This document shows positions 7,417 to 15,830 of a DNA stretch of 33,476 nucleotides, one piece after another. The notes below the pieces were generated by a model that saw only the letters and a list, made by a program, of their open reading frames with translations, made no database searches and had not been told where the DNA came from. Source of the stretch: an uncultured Eubacteriales bacterium (GTDB lineage Bacteria; Bacillota; Clostridia; Oscillospirales; Acutalibacteraceae); assembly GCA_900316025.1 (NCBI GenBank), contig ONBJ01000025.1, forward strand, positions 1 to 33,476, written 5' to 3'. Position 1 is the stretch's first letter. Each line of letters starts with the position of its first letter. The translations under genes and the position numbers were made by a program.

Positions 7417-8721
7417 GTTATATCTTGTTTCAAAATGAAGATGTGCCCCTGTCGAATCGCCTGTAGAGCCTACAAAGCCCAGAAGCTGACCTGCTTCTAT
7501 ACTTTGTCCGTTATATACTGTTATTGAACTCATATGTGCGTATACAGTCATATGTCCGTCGCCGTGGTCTAGCATAACATAATTTCCGTATCCGCCACCG
7601 CAGCCGCAGCTTGATGATTTTCCGACATTGTGTATACATTCATTTTCGCAGTACATAACAGTTCCCGAATGAGCCGCAAGTACGTTCTGACCGTCTATGC
7701 CATAGCTTGCTATATCTATTGCTCCGTGGTTGTATGAGCCTCTGTCCTCGTTCCACATTGAGGTAAGGTTATAGAAGCCCGTTACAGGCCATATAAATCC
7801 GCTTGACGAAACCTCTGCATCAGGCATTACTATATCGGGAGTATCGTTATCATTGTCGTTATCATAATCATAATCAGTATTACTGCTGCCACCGTTTGAT
7901 GTTATCACCGAAGGACGTGTGGCTGCTGTTTTTGAAGATGATGACGATGATGAAGACGATGATGATTTGCTTTTATCCTTTTCGGACGAGCTTTTTTTCT
8001 TTTCTGTAGACGGCTCTGTTGCTGTCTGTTTTTTATAATAATCTGAAATTTTCTTTTCAATATTATTCTTATCGGAAGATTTATTTGCTTCTGCACTTTC
8101 GCTGTACAGAATATCCAGAGCTGCCTTATTTTCTTCTATTGTAGCAAGAAGCTCCTTACGCTTTTTTTCAAGCTCCTTGTTTTTATTTTCGAGTTCCTTT
8201 TTATAGTTATCAAGTTCTTTCATTGTTTTTTTATTTGATTTGACATCACCCGAAAGCGAAGATATTATATTGCTGTCGTGTTCTGATATAAGGGCAGCAT
8301 ATTCCATTTTATCAATAAATTCACTGAAACTTTTTGCTCCGAGAATAATCTCCAGATTGCTTGTCGAACCTGACATATAAATAGCTCTGAGCCTTTTTTT
8401 AAGTCTTTCTTTATTGTAGCCTATGCTTCCGCTTAAATTTTCCAGAGTTTTTCCAGAATTTTTTATATCCTGCTGTAATATTGCAGTATCAAGTCTTGTC
8501 TGTTCTATTTCCTTGTTAAGTTTTGAAAGCTTTTTATTAAGTTCTGATATTTCGTTTTCCTTTTCGGCAATTTTGCTTGAATTATCGGGTTTCTTCGTTG
8601 CCGCCTCCGTACTTTGAGTGCTTTCCTCATCAGACAAATCAGTGCCGAGTGCTGTCGGTACGGAAAAAGTCTGAACGAATATCAACGCCGCCGCTATAAC
8701 AATAAGAAATTTCTTTTTCAT
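7375..8721 (-). CDS. Secreted coiled-coil M23 murein endopeptidase, 3' end replaced by IS sequence
   Basis: 448 residues: signal peptide (1-26), a long coiled coil (about 40-215, EKENEISELNKKLSKLNKEI onward), a serine-rich linker (about 240-265), then an M23/LytM domain. Zinc and catalytic residues are present: H332 and D336 (NHGAIDI), H396 (YAHMSS), H427 and H429 (HLHFE). An insert with cysteines at about 358, 362, 371 and 373 precedes GGYGNYV. The build matches PcsB/CwlO/EnvC-type hydrolases that FtsEX activates, and ftsEX is directly upstream. After RYN435 the last 13 codons and the stop lie in the omega-RNA-like hairpin of the adjoining IS, so the usual NPxxY-type C-terminus has been replaced. 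The core site is intact. The ribosome site is weak (GGTGAAG). Confidence 0.88.
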   Translation of the reverse strand: MKKKFLIVIAAALIFVQTFSVPTALGTDLSDEESTQSTEAATKKPDNSSKIAEKENEISELNKKLSKLNKEIEQTRLDTAILQQDIKNSGKTLENLSGSIGYNKERLKKRLRAIYMSGSTSNLEIILGAKSFSEFIDKMEYAALISEHDSNIISSLSGDVKSNKKTMKELDNYKKELENKNKELEKKRKELLATIEENKAALDILYSESAEANKSSDKNNIEKKISDYYKKQTATEPSTEKKKSSSEKDKSKSSSSSSSSSSSKTAATRPSVITSNGGSSNTDYDYDNDNDNDTPDIVMPDAEVSSSGFIWPVTGFYNLTSMWNEDRGSYNHGAIDIASYGIDGQNVLAAHSGTVMYCENECIHNVGKSSSCGCGGGYGNYVMLDHGDGHMTVYAHMSSITVYNGQSIEAGQLLGFVGSTGDSTGAHLHFETRYNARSSTATCTVSAS

Positions 8722-8754
8722 TTTACTTCACCGCCATAAAATTTAAGACCAATT

Positions 8755-8887
8755 CCTGCTGCCGTCAACGCTGCGGCGATTGCGGATATTCGAGGATTAA
8801 TCCTCGAATAAATGAAAGGTTACACCTTTCATTTGTCAAAAGCGTAGCTTTTGACGGACGCAATCGCCGCCTGAGCGAAGCCGCAGG
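8755..8887 (+). repeat. Cloverleaf multi-hairpin repeat, copy 2
   Basis: Outer stem GCGGCGATTGCG (8773-8784) with CGCAATCGCCGC (8859-8870). Arms: 8787-8810 (perfect 24-base palindrome), 8811-8833 and 8835-8855 (GTCAAAAGC/GCTTTTGAC). Only a few unpaired bases separate them. A distal stem CCTGCTGC/GCCGCAGG (7 of 8 pairs) flanks it, with TGAGCG in the right internal loop. It fills the ftsX-M23 gap, so it would be transcribed if the three genes share an mRNA. Confidence 0.85.
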
Positions 8888-8898
8888 CTTTTTATTTT

Positions 8899-9798
8899 TC
8901 ACATAAGAGCCTCGTTTCCCTCAAGCCTCAGATATTTTCCCATAGAAACAACCGAGCCTGATATACCGAGAACCGCACCGAATACCATACTTATAACAAA
9001 CACCGGAAAAGCTACAGATGAAAAGCTTATTATTTCAACGTTACTTACAGACTTTATTTGAAAAGCATTAAGAAGTACCTCATACAGAAATTTCAGCAGT
9101 ACCGAGCTTATAAATCCCGAAACCATTCCCAGAAGAACTCCCTCTATTATAAAAGGTGTACGTACAAAGGCATTTGTAGCTCCAACGGATTTCATTATAC
9201 TTATTTCCGCACGTCTTGCATATATATTGGTTCTTATCGCAGTTGATACAATGAACACAGATATAAGAATAAGTATTGATACCACCCATAAACCCATTGT
9301 AGCTACCATATTGCTTACTTCAGTAAGCATTCCTGCTATACCGCTTCTGTTGCTGACCTTATAAACTCCGTCTATTTTCTTTATCCTTGCAACTGTATCA
9401 TTATATTCCGACAAATCCTCAAGAGTTATTTTATACGCATCAGGCAAGGGATTATCCTCTCCGTCAAATTCACTGTAAAGCTCCCCCAGAGCCTTGCTGA
9501 ACTCCTTAATGCCCTGCTCCTTTGAATAAAAAACAACATTTCTGACATTATCCGTTTTTTTTAGTTCAGCCTCTACATTTTTAATCTCTTTTTTTGAAAT
9601 TCCATCATTCAGGAACACGGATATATTATTATTATCCTCTACCTTGTCGATAAGAGCGTTCAGATTCATACAGAAAAGCACTGCCGCTCCCGTGAGCAAA
9701 AGACAGCACACGAGTATTCCCACACAAGCTATAGAAAGAAGTCTGTTTTTCCATATTCCTCTTAAACTTTCCTTAAACAAATATACAAAACTTTCCAT
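8899..9798 (-). CDS. ftsX: Cell division protein FtsX
   Basis: 299 residues with the FtsX plan: short cytoplasmic N-terminus, first membrane helix at about 19-45, a large extracellular domain (about 46-165, including VEAELKKTDNVRNVVFYSKE), then three more membrane helices near 170-190, 212-240 and 260-285. It is the membrane partner of FtsE and passes ATP-driven conformational change to a murein hydrolase outside the cell. AAGGAG is 7 bases before the ATG and overlaps the ftsE stop (11-bp gap), indicating coupled translation. The M23 hydrolase downstream is the likely effector. Confidence 0.93.
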   Translation of the reverse strand: MESFVYLFKESLRGIWKNRLLSIACVGILVCCLLLTGAAVLFCMNLNALIDKVEDNNNISVFLNDGISKKEIKNVEAELKKTDNVRNVVFYSKEQGIKEFSKALGELYSEFDGEDNPLPDAYKITLEDLSEYNDTVARIKKIDGVYKVSNRSGIAGMLTEVSNMVATMGLWVVSILILISVFIVSTAIRTNIYARRAEISIMKSVGATNAFVRTPFIIEGVLLGMVSGFISSVLLKFLYEVLLNAFQIKSVSNVEIISFSSVAFPVFVISMVFGAVLGISGSVVSMGKYLRLEGNEALM

Positions 9799-9809
9799 AA
9801 CAAACTCCT

Positions 9810-10634
9810 TTAATCTGTTTTATCCGAATCAGATATTTCCAAATCCGAAATTTTAAATTCCTGTGTGATTTCATATATCAGAGCGTCAAATGCCGATGAA
9901 TCGAGATTTTCCTCTTCGCTGCCGTCATATTCCTCATTCTTCTTTTTTGGAAACGACCTTTCTATACTCTCTCCGTTATCGCTTACAATACTGCCCTGTG
10001 AAAGTTCTATAACTCTCCCTCCGAAAAGCTCCACTAAATTTTTATCGTGAGTTACCACAATAACCGTTGTTCCGTTTTCGTTTATACTTTTAAGTATCTT
10101 TATAATCTCAACCGACATATCATAATCTACATTTGCTGTAGGCTCATCGGCTATTAAAATCTCAGGATTATTCACCAAAGCTCTTGCAAGACTTACTCGC
10201 TGCTGTTCACCGCCTGAAAGCTGAGATGGTCTTTCCTCCATTTTATTTTCAAGTCCGACCATTTTTATTACCTCAGGCACTCTTTTTTCTATATCCTCCA
10301 GGCTTCCTCCCACGGCACGTACTGCAAAAGCTACATTATTGAATACACTCATTCTTTCTATAAGTCTGAAATCCTGATACACCATACCCATTTTACGTCT
10401 TAAATACGGAATACGCCGTCTTTTAAGCTTGTTTATGACATCTCCGTCTATTATAATATCTCCTTCCGACGGTATCTGCTCCCGCATAATCAGCTTAAGT
10501 ATTGTACTTTTTCCCGAGCCCGATACTCCTGTCAGAAACACAAATTCACCGTCATCTATCTTCATTGAAACGTTTCTTACAGCGTGTGTATTATTATCCT
10601 CATATGTTTTTGAAACATTTACAAACTCTATCAT
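9810..10634 (-). CDS. ftsE: Cell division ATPase FtsE with acidic C-terminal extension
   Basis: The start is ATG at 10634 (MIEFVNVSKTYED), preceded by GGAGG 5 bases away. A longer open frame upstream runs through a repeat and is not coding. 274 residues: Walker A GVSGSGKST, Q-loop YQDF, signature LSGGEQQR, Walker B ILIADEP and switch VVTHD. FtsE is normally about 225-230 residues. Here about 45 extra residues follow, acidic and serine-rich (EEYDGSEEENLDSSAFD), with a possible short helix near the end (ALIYEITQEF). It forms the FtsEX complex with the next gene. The tail's role is unknown. Confidence 0.93.
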   Translation of the reverse strand: MIEFVNVSKTYEDNNTHAVRNVSMKIDDGEFVFLTGVSGSGKSTILKLIMREQIPSEGDIIIDGDVINKLKRRRIPYLRRKMGMVYQDFRLIERMSVFNNVAFAVRAVGGSLEDIEKRVPEVIKMVGLENKMEERPSQLSGGEQQRVSLARALVNNPEILIADEPTANVDYDMSVEIIKILKSINENGTTVIVVTHDKNLVELFGGRVIELSQGSIVSDNGESIERSFPKKKNEEYDGSEEENLDSSAFDALIYEITQEFKISDLEISDSDKTD

Positions 10635-10678
10635 TTTTACCTCCATGTGATTTCCGACATCAAAAGCCGTAAAGTTTA

Positions 10679-10752
10679 GGTCAAGCCTTTTCAAAGGCTT
10701 GCGGGACGAGGGCAGAGCCCTCGTCAGGATTTTTAAGGGTGAAACCCTTAAA
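10679..10752 (+). repeat. Three-hairpin intergenic repeat, copy B
   Basis: Same layout as copy A at 2650: AAGCCTTTTCAAAGGCTT, then ACGAGGGC/GCCCTCGT, then TTTAAGGGT/ACCCTTAAA, with TTGCGG and TCAGGATT between. The first-hairpin loop and the whole middle hairpin differ from copy A, but pairing is preserved. It sits between ftsE and the regulator gene upstream. Confidence 0.75.
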
Positions 10753-10758
10753 CAGAAA

Positions 10759-10790
10759 CCGCCGTGCAATAATATAAAACTGCACGGCGG
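10759..10790 (-). terminator. Terminator of the CdaR/PucR-type regulator gene
   Basis: Ten-base-pair perfect stem CCGCCGTGCA/TGCACGGCGG with an A/T loop, followed on the minus strand by TTTCTGTTT, 20 bp past the regulator's stop. Confidence 0.7.
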
Positions 10791-10810
10791 TCTTAAAAAC
10801 TTAATTCAGA

Positions 10811-11896
10811 TTAATACTTTGTAGGACTGGCTGAAAGATATTTTTTAACCATCAATGCAACCTTGAACACTATAGCGTCTTCAAACTCCCTCAAATCAAG
10901 ACCTGTAAGCTTCTTGATTTTTTCAAGTCTGTAAACAAGAGTGTTTCTGTGAACAAACAGCTTTCTGGAAGTTTCAGAAACATTAAGACTGTTTTCAAAA
11001 AACTTCTGAATAGTAAACAATGTTTCCTGATCCAACGACTCTATGGAGCTTTTCTTGAAAACTTCCTTCAGGAACATCTCACAGAGTGTTGTGGGAAGCT
11101 GATATATAAGTCTTGCAATACCAAGATTGTCATAGCTTATTACAGCACGCTCGGTATCGAAAACCTTGCCTACTTCAAGTGCAGACTGAGCTTCTTTGAA
11201 TGAACGTGACAAATCCTTTATTCCCGTAACTACCGTTCCTATACCTACAGTACAATGCGTATAAAATTCGCTGGAAAGCGTATCCACTATAGAGCTTGCA
11301 AGCTTTTCTAAATCCTTGGACTCTATTCCTGCCTTTATTTCCTTTACAAGTGCTATGTCATTCTCATTTATATTTATTACAAAATCCTTTGTCTTGTCGG
11401 GGAAGAAGTTCTGAACGACATCATAAGCCGATATATCTGTCTTTGACGTTATCTTTATGAGCATACAAACCCTTGTAACCTCAGAGTTGAACCTCAGCTC
11501 CCTTGCCTTGAGATAAATATCACCGGGAAGAATATTGTCAAGAATAACATTCTTGATAAAATTAGCCCTGTCATACTTTTCATCGTAATACTGCTTTATG
11601 CTTCCCAGAGAAACAGCAAGAAGCTGCACATACCTCTGAGCAATACTGTCATTACCGCTGACAAAAACAGCATATTCTCCGTTTGCACCGCTTCCGAATG
11701 ATTTGAAGGTCTGTCCGTTTATAACAAACGGAGCTGTAGAACTCAAAGTTTCAGGAGTTATATTGTCGATAACCTCGCCTATCCTTCCAAGCTCGCTGCA
11801 TGCTATAACAACAGAAGTATCATCAACAACACCTATTGCCCTGTCTATTGCGTCCTTCATCTGATGAATTACACCCTGAAATAATCTATTAGACAT
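10811..11896 (-). CDS. CdaR/PucR-family transcriptional regulator
   Basis: The start is set at ATG 11896 (MSNRLF) because a GAGGT lies 8 bases upstream. The in-frame GTG at 11911 overlaps that site. 361 residues. The N-terminal ~130 residues resemble a sugar-diacid/GAF-like sensory region. A central GGDEF-like domain of the PucR kind follows (around 140-250). The C-terminal PucR helix-turn-helix is clear: FFENSLNVSETSRKLFVHRN then TLVYRLEKIKKLTG. Relatives sense small metabolites such as carbohydrate diacids or purine products and control nearby catabolic genes. None is adjacent here, so the target is unknown. It is monocistronic, with a terminator just downstream. Confidence 0.88.
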   Translation of the reverse strand: MSNRLFQGVIHQMKDAIDRAIGVVDDTSVVIACSELGRIGEVIDNITPETLSSTAPFVINGQTFKSFGSGANGEYAVFVSGNDSIAQRYVQLLAVSLGSIKQYYDEKYDRANFIKNVILDNILPGDIYLKARELRFNSEVTRVCMLIKITSKTDISAYDVVQNFFPDKTKDFVININENDIALVKEIKAGIESKDLEKLASSIVDTLSSEFYTHCTVGIGTVVTGIKDLSRSFKEAQSALEVGKVFDTERAVISYDNLGIARLIYQLPTTLCEMFLKEVFKKSSIESLDQETLFTIQKFFENSLNVSETSRKLFVHRNTLVYRLEKIKKLTGLDLREFEDAIVFKVALMVKKYLSASPTKY

Positions 11897-12122
11897 AATA
11901 CCATACCTCACAATTTCTTTTTATTATAAACTTAAAATATTACTCTTTGATAAAATGAGAATGCACGATTTCCAACAAGCAATTTTAACCAAAAACACAT
12001 ATATACAATAACTCATTATTTCTATAGTATCTATTTTACACAAATTTTTCTGAAATTGCAACAGTTTTAGCAATAAAAAGAATGAAAATATATAAAATTT
12101 TTAATGATATTATTCAGGATAA

Positions 12123-14057
12123 TCAGATTTTTTCAATTTCTTCAAGTTCAATCTGGGTCATTTCCCAGCATTCGTAAATTTCGTCCTTGTTTTTCTGACA
12201 TTTTTCAAGCTCAGAGGTAAGGCTCATAAGCTTTTCAAAATCCGCCGCCGTGCTTTCATCGGAAATTTCAGCCTGTAATTTTTCTTCAAGCTCATCAAGA
12301 GCATTCATTTCATTCTCGCATTTCTGTATTTTTGTTCTGAGCTTTCGTATATTAGACTGCAATTCCTTTTTTTTTCTGTATTCCTCAGCATTGACGCTCT
12401 CATTCTTCTTTACGGAAGCTGTTTCAGACTCTTTTTCAAAAGTTTTCGACTTTTCAACATAATAATCATAATTTCCCGTGTACTCTCTTATACCGCTTTC
12501 GTCAAGATATAAAATCCTGTCTGCAAGCTTGTTTATAAAATACCTGTCGTGCGAAATTATAAGCAGAGTTCCCTCATAATCATTCAGCGTATTTTCCAGT
12601 GCTTCTCTGGAATTTGTATCAAGATGGTTTGTCGGCTCGTCCAGCAAAAGAAAATTGCTGCCCTCAAGCATAAGCTTGAGCAGTGCTATTCTTGCTCTTT
12701 CTCCTCCGCTGAAGCCTGACATCTTCTTGAACACATCATCACCTTTGAACAGAAACGAACCCAGTGCCGTTCTTACCTGCGTCTGCGTCATAAAAGGGAA
12801 CATATCCCATACTTCATCAAGGGCGGTATTTTCAAGATTGAGATTTTCCTGAACCTGATCAAAATATCCTGTATCCACATTTACTCCGAACTCAATTCTT
12901 CCGCTGTCGCTGCTTATTTTGTTAAGTATTATCTTAAACAGAGTAGTTTTTCCGCAGCCGTTCGCTCCCAGAATAAACACTCTTTCTTTCCGCTTTATAT
13001 CAAAGCTTACATTTTCAAAAAGCTTCTTATTTCCGAAGCTCTTTGAAAGCCTTTCAGCTTTCAGAACATCGTTTCCGCTTGTTCTCTTAGGCTCAAATCT
13101 GAATTTTATACCCTCCAGCTCCTTATCGTCAGGTTCAACAAGATTTTCCCTCAGTCTGTCAGCCTGCTTCTGCTTGCTCTGTGCGGTTATAAAATTATGT
13201 GCCTGTCCCCATCTTTTCTGCTGTTCTACTATGCCCTCTATCCTTTTTATTTCCTTTAAATCATTTTCATACCTCTTTCTCATATCTTCAAGAATTTTCT
13301 TCTTCTTTTCGATAAATTCAGTATATCCGCCCTTATAGCATACCGTTTTGCAATGCTCCAGTTCTATCGTCTTATTCGTGACTGAATCAAGAAAATATCT
13401 GTCGTGGGAAATGATTATTACCGCTCCGTTAAAATCCTTTATAAAGCTTTCCAGCCACTCAACAGATGCTATATCAAGATGGTTTGTAGGTTCATCAAGC
13501 AACAGAAAATTTGCTCCGCTCAACAGAAGCTTCGCCAGACAAAGCTTTGAACGCTGTCCTCCGCTTAGCTTTCCTGTTTCCATAGAAAATTCTTCATCGC
13601 TGAACCCCAGTCCGAGCAGCGTTGAGCGTGTTCTGCTTGCATATGTAAGACCTCCGTTTCTTTCAAATTCTTCCTGAAGCCTTATATTTCTCTCTATCAG
13701 CCTGTCACGCTCTTTTTCATCTTCTTCAAGCTCTATCATCACGGGAAGCTCTTCAAGCTCCTTTTCCTGCTGTATAAGCTTATCAAATACCGACAAAAGC
13801 TCATCATAAATATTTCTGTTCGGATATTTGCAGGCGTGCTGTTCAAGATACCCCAAAACCGTATCACCCGAAAATACTGCCTCTCCGCCTGTCTGTTCAA
13901 GCTGACCGCTCAGAATTTTGAATATAGTTGTTTTTCCTGTTCCGTTTGCACCTACAAAACCGATTTTATCCTTTGCTTCAATCTCAAAAGAAACTCCCCT
14001 GAAAAGAGTTCTTTCAACAAATGTCATTTCTAAATTTCTGACGCTCAATACCGACAT
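12123..14057 (-). CDS. ABC-F family ATPase (ribosome-associated)
   Basis: The start is ATG at 14057 (MSVLSVRN). The open frame reaches 14096, but that stretch lies in the terminator of the upstream gene. 644 residues with two ABC domains and no membrane segments. First: Walker A GANGTGKTT (36-44), signature LSGGQRSK, LLDEPTNHLD. Second: GANGCGKTT, FSGGERAR, LLDEPTNHLD. A long charged linker between the domains (KKKKILEDMRKRYENDLKEI) is the P-site tRNA-interaction motif region of ABC-F proteins. A coiled coil ends the protein (about 555-640). It resembles housekeeping YdiF/Uup types more than antibiotic-resistance members, but resistance cannot be excluded by eye. No leader peptide or attenuator is visible. 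Confidence 0.9.
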   Translation of the reverse strand: MSVLSVRNLEMTFVERTLFRGVSFEIEAKDKIGFVGANGTGKTTIFKILSGQLEQTGGEAVFSGDTVLGYLEQHACKYPNRNIYDELLSVFDKLIQQEKELEELPVMIELEEDEKERDRLIERNIRLQEEFERNGGLTYASRTRSTLLGLGFSDEEFSMETGKLSGGQRSKLCLAKLLLSGANFLLLDEPTNHLDIASVEWLESFIKDFNGAVIIISHDRYFLDSVTNKTIELEHCKTVCYKGGYTEFIEKKKKILEDMRKRYENDLKEIKRIEGIVEQQKRWGQAHNFITAQSKQKQADRLRENLVEPDDKELEGIKFRFEPKRTSGNDVLKAERLSKSFGNKKLFENVSFDIKRKERVFILGANGCGKTTLFKIILNKISSDSGRIEFGVNVDTGYFDQVQENLNLENTALDEVWDMFPFMTQTQVRTALGSFLFKGDDVFKKMSGFSGGERARIALLKLMLEGSNFLLLDEPTNHLDTNSREALENTLNDYEGTLLIISHDRYFINKLADRILYLDESGIREYTGNYDYYVEKSKTFEKESETASVKKNESVNAEEYRKKKELQSNIRKLRTKIQKCENEMNALDELEEKLQAEISDESTAADFEKLMSLTSELEKCQKNKDEIYECWEMTQIELEEIEKI

Positions 14058-14081
14058 AACATACTCGCTTTCTTTATTTAC

Positions 14082-14128
14082 AAAAAGGATAAACATTCCG
14101 CTTTTACAGCTTAATGTTTATCCTTTTT
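14082..14128 (-). terminator. Terminator of citrate synthase gene
   Basis: Sixteen-base-pair perfect stem (14082-14097 with 14113-14128), ending in AAAAAGG/CCTTTTT so that both strands have a T run. It begins 4 bp after the citrate synthase stop and may act in both directions. Confidence 0.85.
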
Positions 14129-14132
14129 TATT

Positions 14133-15479
14133 TTAACCTCTTTTTTCTATGTCTATATACTCACGCTCTTCCACAAGGCTCTTATATGCAGGACGTATTA
14201 TTTTATCAACGTTTATAAGCTCCTCTATTCTGTGAGCACTCCAGCCTACAATTCTTGCTATCGCAAATATAGGAGTGTAAAGCTCCAGCGGAATATCAAG
14301 CATACTGTAAACAAAACCGCTGTAAAAATCAACATTCGCACTTACACCCTTATACATCTTTCTTCTCTGAGATATAAGCTCGGGTGCCATTTCCTCTATC
14401 ATAGAAAAAAGCTTGAAATCCTTGTCCATATGCTTTTCTTCCGCAAGTCCTCTTACAAACTTCTTGAATACCTGAGCTCTGGGGTCGGATACCGAATATA
14501 TAGCATGTCCCATACCATATATCAGTCCCTTTCCGTCAAAAGCCCTGCCGTCAAGAATAGCTTCAAGATAAGCCCTTACCTGCTCACGGTCTGAAATATC
14601 GCTGACATTTTTCTTGAGGTCATTCATCATCTGAACTACTTTGAGGTTTGCTCCGCCGTGTTTAGGGCCTTTCAGCGATGAAAGTGCGGCTGCTATTACC
14701 GAATAAGTATCCGAACCTGCCGAAGAAACAACGTGAGTTGTAAATGTGGAGTTATTTCCTCCGCCATGTTCCATATGTAAAATCAATGCTGCATCAAGAA
14801 CCCTTGCTTCAAGGTCTGTATACTTCATATCGGCTCTGAGCATTCTCAGTATATTTTCTGCGGTTGAAAGCTCAGGGTCGGGACGGTGTATGAACAGACT
14901 GTCATTACATTCATAATGGTTGTATGCCTGATAACCGTACACCGCAAGCATAGGAAATACCGCTATAAGATAAATGCACTGTCTGAGTACGTTCTCAATG
15001 GAAATATCATCGGCTCTGTCATCATATGCCGAAAGAGTAAGCACACTCTTTGTCATAGAATTCATTATATCCCTGCTGGGGGCTTTCATTATAACGTCCC
15101 TCGTAAAGCTTACGGGAAGAACCATATTTTCTCCGAGTACCTTCTTGAACTCATCATACTGCTGCTTTGTCGGAAGCTCTCCGAAAAGCAGCAGATACAT
15201 AGCCTCTTCAAATCCGAAATGCTCATATTTACTGGAATTTTTAACCAAATCCTTTATGGAATATCCTCTGAACAAAAGCTTTCCTGCACACGGAACTCTT
15301 TTTCCGTTTACCTCTTTTGAAGCTATTACGCTTGATATATTTGTAAGTCCTGCAAGTACTCCTACTCCGTTTTTATCACGAAGTCCCTTCTGTACATCAT
15401 ATTTTGAAAAGAGAGCAGTATCTATTGTACTGTTTTCAATACATTTTTTCGCAGCAATGCTTATATATGAATTATCCAT
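14133..15479 (-). CDS. gltA: Citrate synthase
   Basis: The start is ATG at 15479 (MDNSYIS), with GGAGGT 9 bases upstream. The preceding in-frame ATG abuts that site. 448 residues. Typical motifs include CAGKLLFRGYSIKDLV near the N-terminus, LHMEHGGGNNSTFTTHVVSS, LKGPKHGGAN, MGHAIYSVSDPRA and NVDFYSG, which carry the substrate-binding and catalytic His and Asp residues. The enzyme condenses acetyl-CoA and oxaloacetate to citrate in the cytoplasm, feeding 2-oxoglutarate and glutamate synthesis in an anaerobe with an incomplete cycle. No aconitase or isocitrate dehydrogenase lies next to it. A near relative, 2-methylcitrate synthase, is less likely without prp genes. Confidence 0.93.
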   Translation of the reverse strand: MDNSYISIAAKKCIENSTIDTALFSKYDVQKGLRDKNGVGVLAGLTNISSVIASKEVNGKRVPCAGKLLFRGYSIKDLVKNSSKYEHFGFEEAMYLLLFGELPTKQQYDEFKKVLGENMVLPVSFTRDVIMKAPSRDIMNSMTKSVLTLSAYDDRADDISIENVLRQCIYLIAVFPMLAVYGYQAYNHYECNDSLFIHRPDPELSTAENILRMLRADMKYTDLEARVLDAALILHMEHGGGNNSTFTTHVVSSAGSDTYSVIAAALSSLKGPKHGGANLKVVQMMNDLKKNVSDISDREQVRAYLEAILDGRAFDGKGLIYGMGHAIYSVSDPRAQVFKKFVRGLAEEKHMDKDFKLFSMIEEMAPELISQRRKMYKGVSANVDFYSGFVYSMLDIPLELYTPIFAIARIVGWSAHRIEELINVDKIIRPAYKSLVEEREYIDIEKRG

Positions 15480-15517
15480 ATAATCCATACCTCCATAAAC
15501 AACTGTTAATATTGTCA

Positions 15518-15547
15518 ATGATAACATTTTTATAAGTTATTTGTCAA
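15518..15547 (-). promoter_or_regulatory. Promoter of citrate synthase
   Basis: On the minus strand: perfect TTGACA (15542-15547), an 18-bp spacer and TATCAT (15518-15523), about 40 bp upstream of the start. Confidence 0.65.
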
Positions 15548-15607
15548 TTTTATTATATACAAATTAATGTATTGTTAATAAATCATACAATTTGTACAAA
15601 ATTATAT

Positions 15608-15635
15608 AAAAAAACGACTGCCCACCGGACAGCCG
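15608..15635 (-). terminator. Terminator of the 5S rRNA gene
   Basis: On the minus strand a CGGCTGTCC/GGGCAGTCG stem (two wobbles) with a GGT loop is followed by seven T, 8 bp after the 5S 3' end. Confidence 0.85.
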
Positions 15636-15642
15636 CTCAAAT

Positions 15643-15758
15643 GTTGGCATCTCCCTATTTTTCCAGACCGTCACCAGTCAAGTATCTTTGGCACGACTGA
15701 GCTTAACTTCTGTGTTCGGGATGGGAACAGGTGTACCCTCAGCGTAATCAACACCAAC
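15643..15758 (-). rRNA. rrf: 5S ribosomal RNA, stand-alone gene
   Basis: About 116 nt. The minus strand contains the conserved 5S core CCCGAACACAGAAGTTAAGC and the pairing ends GTTGG (5') and CCAAC (3'). No 23S or 16S sequence lies upstream; the next 500 bp hold only a small broken gene and a tRNA. With its own promoter (15802-15830) and terminator (15608-15635), it forms a monocistronic 5S unit. Confidence 0.95.
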
Positions 15759-15801
15759 TTTTTATTTACTCTTCATTGTCGTATCTCTCAACAACAACGT
15801 T

Positions 15802-15830
15802 ATTATATCACCTTGTTTTATAAAATGCAA
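15802..15830 (-). promoter_or_regulatory. Promoter of the stand-alone 5S rRNA
   Basis: On the minus strand a perfect TATAAT (15802-15807) with extended TGA sits 17 bp from a weak TTGCAT (15825-15830), leaving a short precursor leader before the 5S 5' end. Confidence 0.6.

Noticed and set aside
10635-10769. Upstream extension of ftsE giving a 319-residue protein
   Set aside because: The extra 45 codons translate the three-hairpin repeat. A good ribosome site supports ATG at 10634.
11897-12122. Possible small gene or RNA between the regulator and the ABC-F gene
   Set aside because: The stretch is AT-rich with no convincing open frame, hairpin or strong promoter.
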